From Oscillospiraceae bacterium (GTDB lineage: Bacteria; Bacillota; Clostridia; Oscillospirales; Oscillospiraceae), in assembly GCA_017936205.1 (NCBI GenBank), contig JAGBGB010000344.1, positions 1-5,701 of the forward strand: DNA of 5,701 nucleotides. The letters run 5' to 3'. Positions 1 through 3,200 of this stretch are shown one piece after another. Position 1 is the first letter of the stretch; every line of letters begins with the position of its first letter. The notes under the pieces are model-generated. The model did no database searches and had not been told where the DNA came from. It saw nothing but the letters and a program-made list of their open reading frames with translations. A program made the position numbers and the translations under genes.

Positions 1-18
1 GCCATTCGGTAGTTTCTC

Positions 19-40
19 GGGCGAAGACACAGCTTCGCCC
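19..40. repeat. Perfect 8-bp inverted repeat with 6-base loop
   Basis: GGGCGAAG (19-26) and CTTCGCCC (33-40) are exact reverse complements around ACACAG. The stem is GC-rich and stable. It is followed by CTACGCACGG rather than a T-run, so it is not a convincing intrinsic terminator. 'TTCGCCCCTACG' endings recall dispersed GC-rich intergenic repeats seen in gut Clostridia, but this is from memory only. Confidence 0.6.
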
Positions 41-87
41 CTACGCACGGTGCAGTCTTTTGCTTGCGAGCAATACCATATTGGGTA

Positions 88-97
88 GTAAGCTTAC
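88..97. promoter_or_regulatory. 10-bp palindrome, possible operator
   Basis: GTAAGCTTAC is a perfect palindrome about 100 bases before the start codon and upstream of the candidate promoter. A dimeric regulator could bind it, but a single 10-bp palindrome can occur by chance. Confidence 0.2.
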
Positions 98-122
98 GAA
101 AGGTGATAGCCTAAAAAAGGAA

Positions 123-151
123 TTGTAATTGGTAGGTAGTTATGATAGGAT
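123..151 (+). promoter_or_regulatory. Weak candidate sigma-A promoter
   Basis: TTGTAA (123-128) and TAGGAT (146-151) each match four of six consensus bases with a 17-base gap. TATGAT at 141-146 is a better -10 box but has no -35 box at a usual distance. The region 100-195 is AT-rich, as expected for a leader. The upstream end of the transcript cannot be fixed from sequence alone. Confidence 0.25.
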
Positions 152-181
152 AAAAGTAGAAAAATGCCCATTTTATCACAT

Positions 182-190
182 AAGGAGGAA
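182..190 (+). promoter_or_regulatory. Strong Shine-Dalgarno sequence
   Basis: AAGGAGGAA contains a full AGGAGG core at 183-188, seven bases before the ATG at 196. It decides the start of the lyase gene. It overlaps the in-frame TAA at 181-183, so no longer N-terminus is possible in this frame. Confidence 0.95.
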
Positions 191-195
191 TTTTT

Positions 196-285
196 ATGCC
201 AAGTTCGATCCGCTTACTCAGCATCCTTTTGCTTCTTGCCCTCATGCTTTCTCTTCTGCCTCCGTATCCCGTTCTGGGTGCAGCG
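196..285 (+). other. Sec signal peptide (codons 1-30)
   Basis: The first residues hold a short n-region with one Arg (R6), then a long hydrophobic core from L7 to L21 rich in Leu, then a Pro-containing c-region (PPYPVLGAA). Cleavage most likely falls around residues 28-30. There is no lipobox Cys, so a lipoprotein is unlikely. The mature protein would be exported by the Sec pathway, consistent with a lyase acting on extracellular polysaccharide. The exact cleavage site is a guess. Confidence 0.9.
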
Positions 286-3200
286 AGGAGCGATTGGGAA
301 ATCGGTCGAGAGGAATGGTTCTTGCGAATTTGCGGCGATGAGTCTAATGATGGACAGGACGTGCGAATTCGCCGACTTTTGGATATGCTGGACTACCGTG
401 CCCAGAATTACCTGCGTATTATGGATACGAGTGGGAATGCAAAACGTCTGTTTCACAACAGCAATACGGACAATACAGCCATTTCCGCTTCTGCAGATAT
501 GACCAGGGAGTACGACTATTTGCGTCAAATCGCCTTGGCTTACGGCACTTACGGCACAAAGTATTATAAGGATCCGGATGTGCAGGCGAAGCTGCTCTAT
601 GGCGTCAAATGGCTTAACGAGCATTATTACGGCGAAAAACAAACCTATGGGAAGGGCACCGATGGGTGGCATCTGATGACGGGCTTCAACTGGTGGGATT
701 GGTATATCGGTACGCCTCAGCATTTGTATGATATTCTGATCATTCTGGATCATTTCGACCTGCTTACTGATTCTATGATCAACACCTATCTGGCTCCTGT
801 CAAATATGTGATCGATGATCCCGACGGAATGTATCGCTATTATGTGGACAATGACGAGACCTATGACCATAAGGTGAAGCACATTGTGATCATGCTGGGA
901 TACTCACTTTTGAAGGAAGATCGCAGTATGATGAGCCATTTGGTAGAGGATGTGAAATTCTGTATGCAGGTGAGTCCCACCGGCAACGGCATTCGAGAGG
1001 ACGGCTCCTATCGCTTCCATGAATATCACGCTATGGAAGGAACCTACGGTGCAGATGTTTTAGTCAACCGCATCATTCAGACCACAGGAATTCTGCATGC
1101 TACCTCCTTTGTCGATCCCATTGGTCAGGCTGCTCTTGCAGGACAGGTTGATTGGTTTACGGAGATTTTTGCTCCTGTTATGCACAACGGTGTTGTTATG
1201 GCACAATCCAATGGACGCATGCCACAGAACGGCATCGGCAACGGAAATCTGATCCTACAGGGTGCTTTGGGCCTCGTGGGGCTTTATCCGGAAAAGGATG
1301 CCTCTCTGCGACGCTTTGTTCGGGAGCAGATGGGGGATAACAATCTGTCTTCCTTTGACATGATCTACTATCAGAGTGTCCTGAACGAGGTGCAGGATGA
1401 AGCCCGTGCAGACCATAAGGAGGAATATGCTCGTACTCGATACACTACCGACCGTGTGGTACAGCATCGTGAAGAATACACCGCAGGCTTGGCACTGAGC
1501 TCCAATCGCACCATCCGCTATGAATGTATCAACAACTGCAATATGAAGGGCTGGTATACCGGTGACGGAATGCTCTATGTCTACACCGACAAGACTACCC
1601 AAAAGTTCGATGAATACGGTTCGGAATACTTCTCTAATGTCAATATGTACCGTCTTCCCGGTACTACGGAGGATATTGCACCACGGAAGGAATGCAGCAT
1701 ATCCGGAACCTATCGACACCACTTGATTCCCAATGAGAGCTTCGTAGGGGGCGTGCAGTTTGATGACGACTATGCCACCATCGCCTACGACTTCGCCGCC
1801 TATAACAGCACCGGGAACGAAGGTGTCGCTGACACCGGCTACGGCGGGGGGAATCCTGCTGTAACATCGGATTTGAAGGCCAAGAAATCCTATTTCTTCT
1901 TTGATAACGAGATCGTCTGTCTGGGTGCAGGAATCACAAGCACCAATCCCTCGGACATTCGCACCTATGTGGATAACCGTCAGCTTTTGGAGTCCGCCAT
2001 TGTAGACGGAGCTCTGGTTTATGGCACAGAGGATATTACTGTTGACGGTGTGCTTATGGATAAATCTGCCGCCTATACGGAATCCTTTACCGATCCTCGC
2101 TCCGTCTATGTGGAGGGTTTTGGTGGTTATTATTTCCCCAACGGAGGAAAGGTGACCCTGAATAAGACGGATGGTAGTGTGCCCTTCTATGAGCTGTGGC
2201 TGGATCATGGGCTAAAGCCTACGGCAGCAGCATACAGCTATGTCATGCTCCCTTCCATGGAGGACGGGGCGGTTGCGGCCTATGCTCAGAAGCCTGAAAT
2301 TGAAATAATAGCAAACAACGCAAGCTATCAAGTCGTCCGTGATGTATCCACCGGAGTAACCGGTCTCGTGTTCTGGAAGGCAGGCAGCTGCAGCGGGATC
2401 ACTGTGGATCAGCCCCTAACCATTATGCTACGGGAACAGGACGGCAGATTGCAGATTTCCGTAGCCGACCCAACGCAAGCTCTGACTACAGCAACCGTAA
2501 CCATTCCGCAGCGGCTCTACGCCACCGCCACGGATGAAGAGATCGCCGTTACAGAGAACGATCTGGATACCAAGCTGGTCATTGATTTTGCATCTGCGGG
2601 AGGGAAGTCTGTCACAGCAGAATTTGGTCAGAAGTCCACTCGTGAGCTGCTGTTCAGCTTTACCGGTACCGCAGCAGAGAAGCAGAGCTATGCCACCGCA
2701 ACCTACGGCGGCAACGATTTCGGCAATGCATATTCTTGGCAGAGCAATGGATCCTCTGCCCGTCCTACGATTTCTGCCTCTAACGGTGGCACACTGACGG
2801 TTCATTTAGTGGATGGTAAGACCTATCATTGGCTGCAGGTCACGGATCAAAATCATAATTTGATTACCCACCCTCTGCAATACATACCTCGTGAGGATGA
2901 TGTGGTACAGCTCCGCTTCAAGCTGGAAAACTGTACCGTAAGTGATGATGCACAGCTGTGGTTCCTCTATATCGGCACAGAAGAAACTGTGGATACCTTC
3001 ACCCCCGGACAAATTGTAAAGCAAACTCTTCCCACAGATTGTCAGATGGGGGAATATGTGGTTCTGACCTTCCGCAACCTACCGTCGGGCTACAGTGCCT
3101 TGGGGCTGCTTACCTCCTTCCGACTCCACTTCTACAATGTTACGGCAGGAGCCGATGCAAAGCTAATTATCGATAGCATTTATATCGGTGGCGAAGCCAA

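Larger units (their letters stand above)
1..195 (+). other. Leader / intergenic region without a recognisable gene
   Basis: No convincing gene is seen. Frame 3 is open from the left edge to a TAA at 126-128 (41 codons) and frame 2 to a TAG at 87-89, but neither peptide is recognisable, so an upstream gene's 3' end is possible but unsupported. The stretch holds the hairpin at 19-40, a small TTGCT/AGCAA hairpin at 60-73, the palindrome at 88-97, a weak promoter candidate and the ribosome site. Confidence 0.5.

Noticed and set aside
19..45. Hairpin as an intrinsic terminator of an upstream gene
   Set aside because: The stem is good but is followed by CTACGCACGG with no T-run, and no upstream gene is recognised.
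129..502. Two + strand frames (starts at 129 and 164) overlapping the lyase start
   Set aside because: They run out of frame through the signal peptide and N-terminal lyase codons, start at weak sites compared with the AGGAGG-ATG at 183-198, and encode no recognisable protein.
214..882. Antisense open frame of 222 codons
   Set aside because: Opposite the signal peptide and the NWWDW block of the lyase; hydrophobic composition comes from reverse reading, with no recognisable family.
1255..2208. Long antisense open frame of 317 codons
   Set aside because: It lies wholly opposite conserved PL8 blocks (GWYTGDGM, PGTTE, SYFFFDNEIV), so the + strand is clearly the coding one; its protein shows no recognisable domain and it is explained by codon bias.
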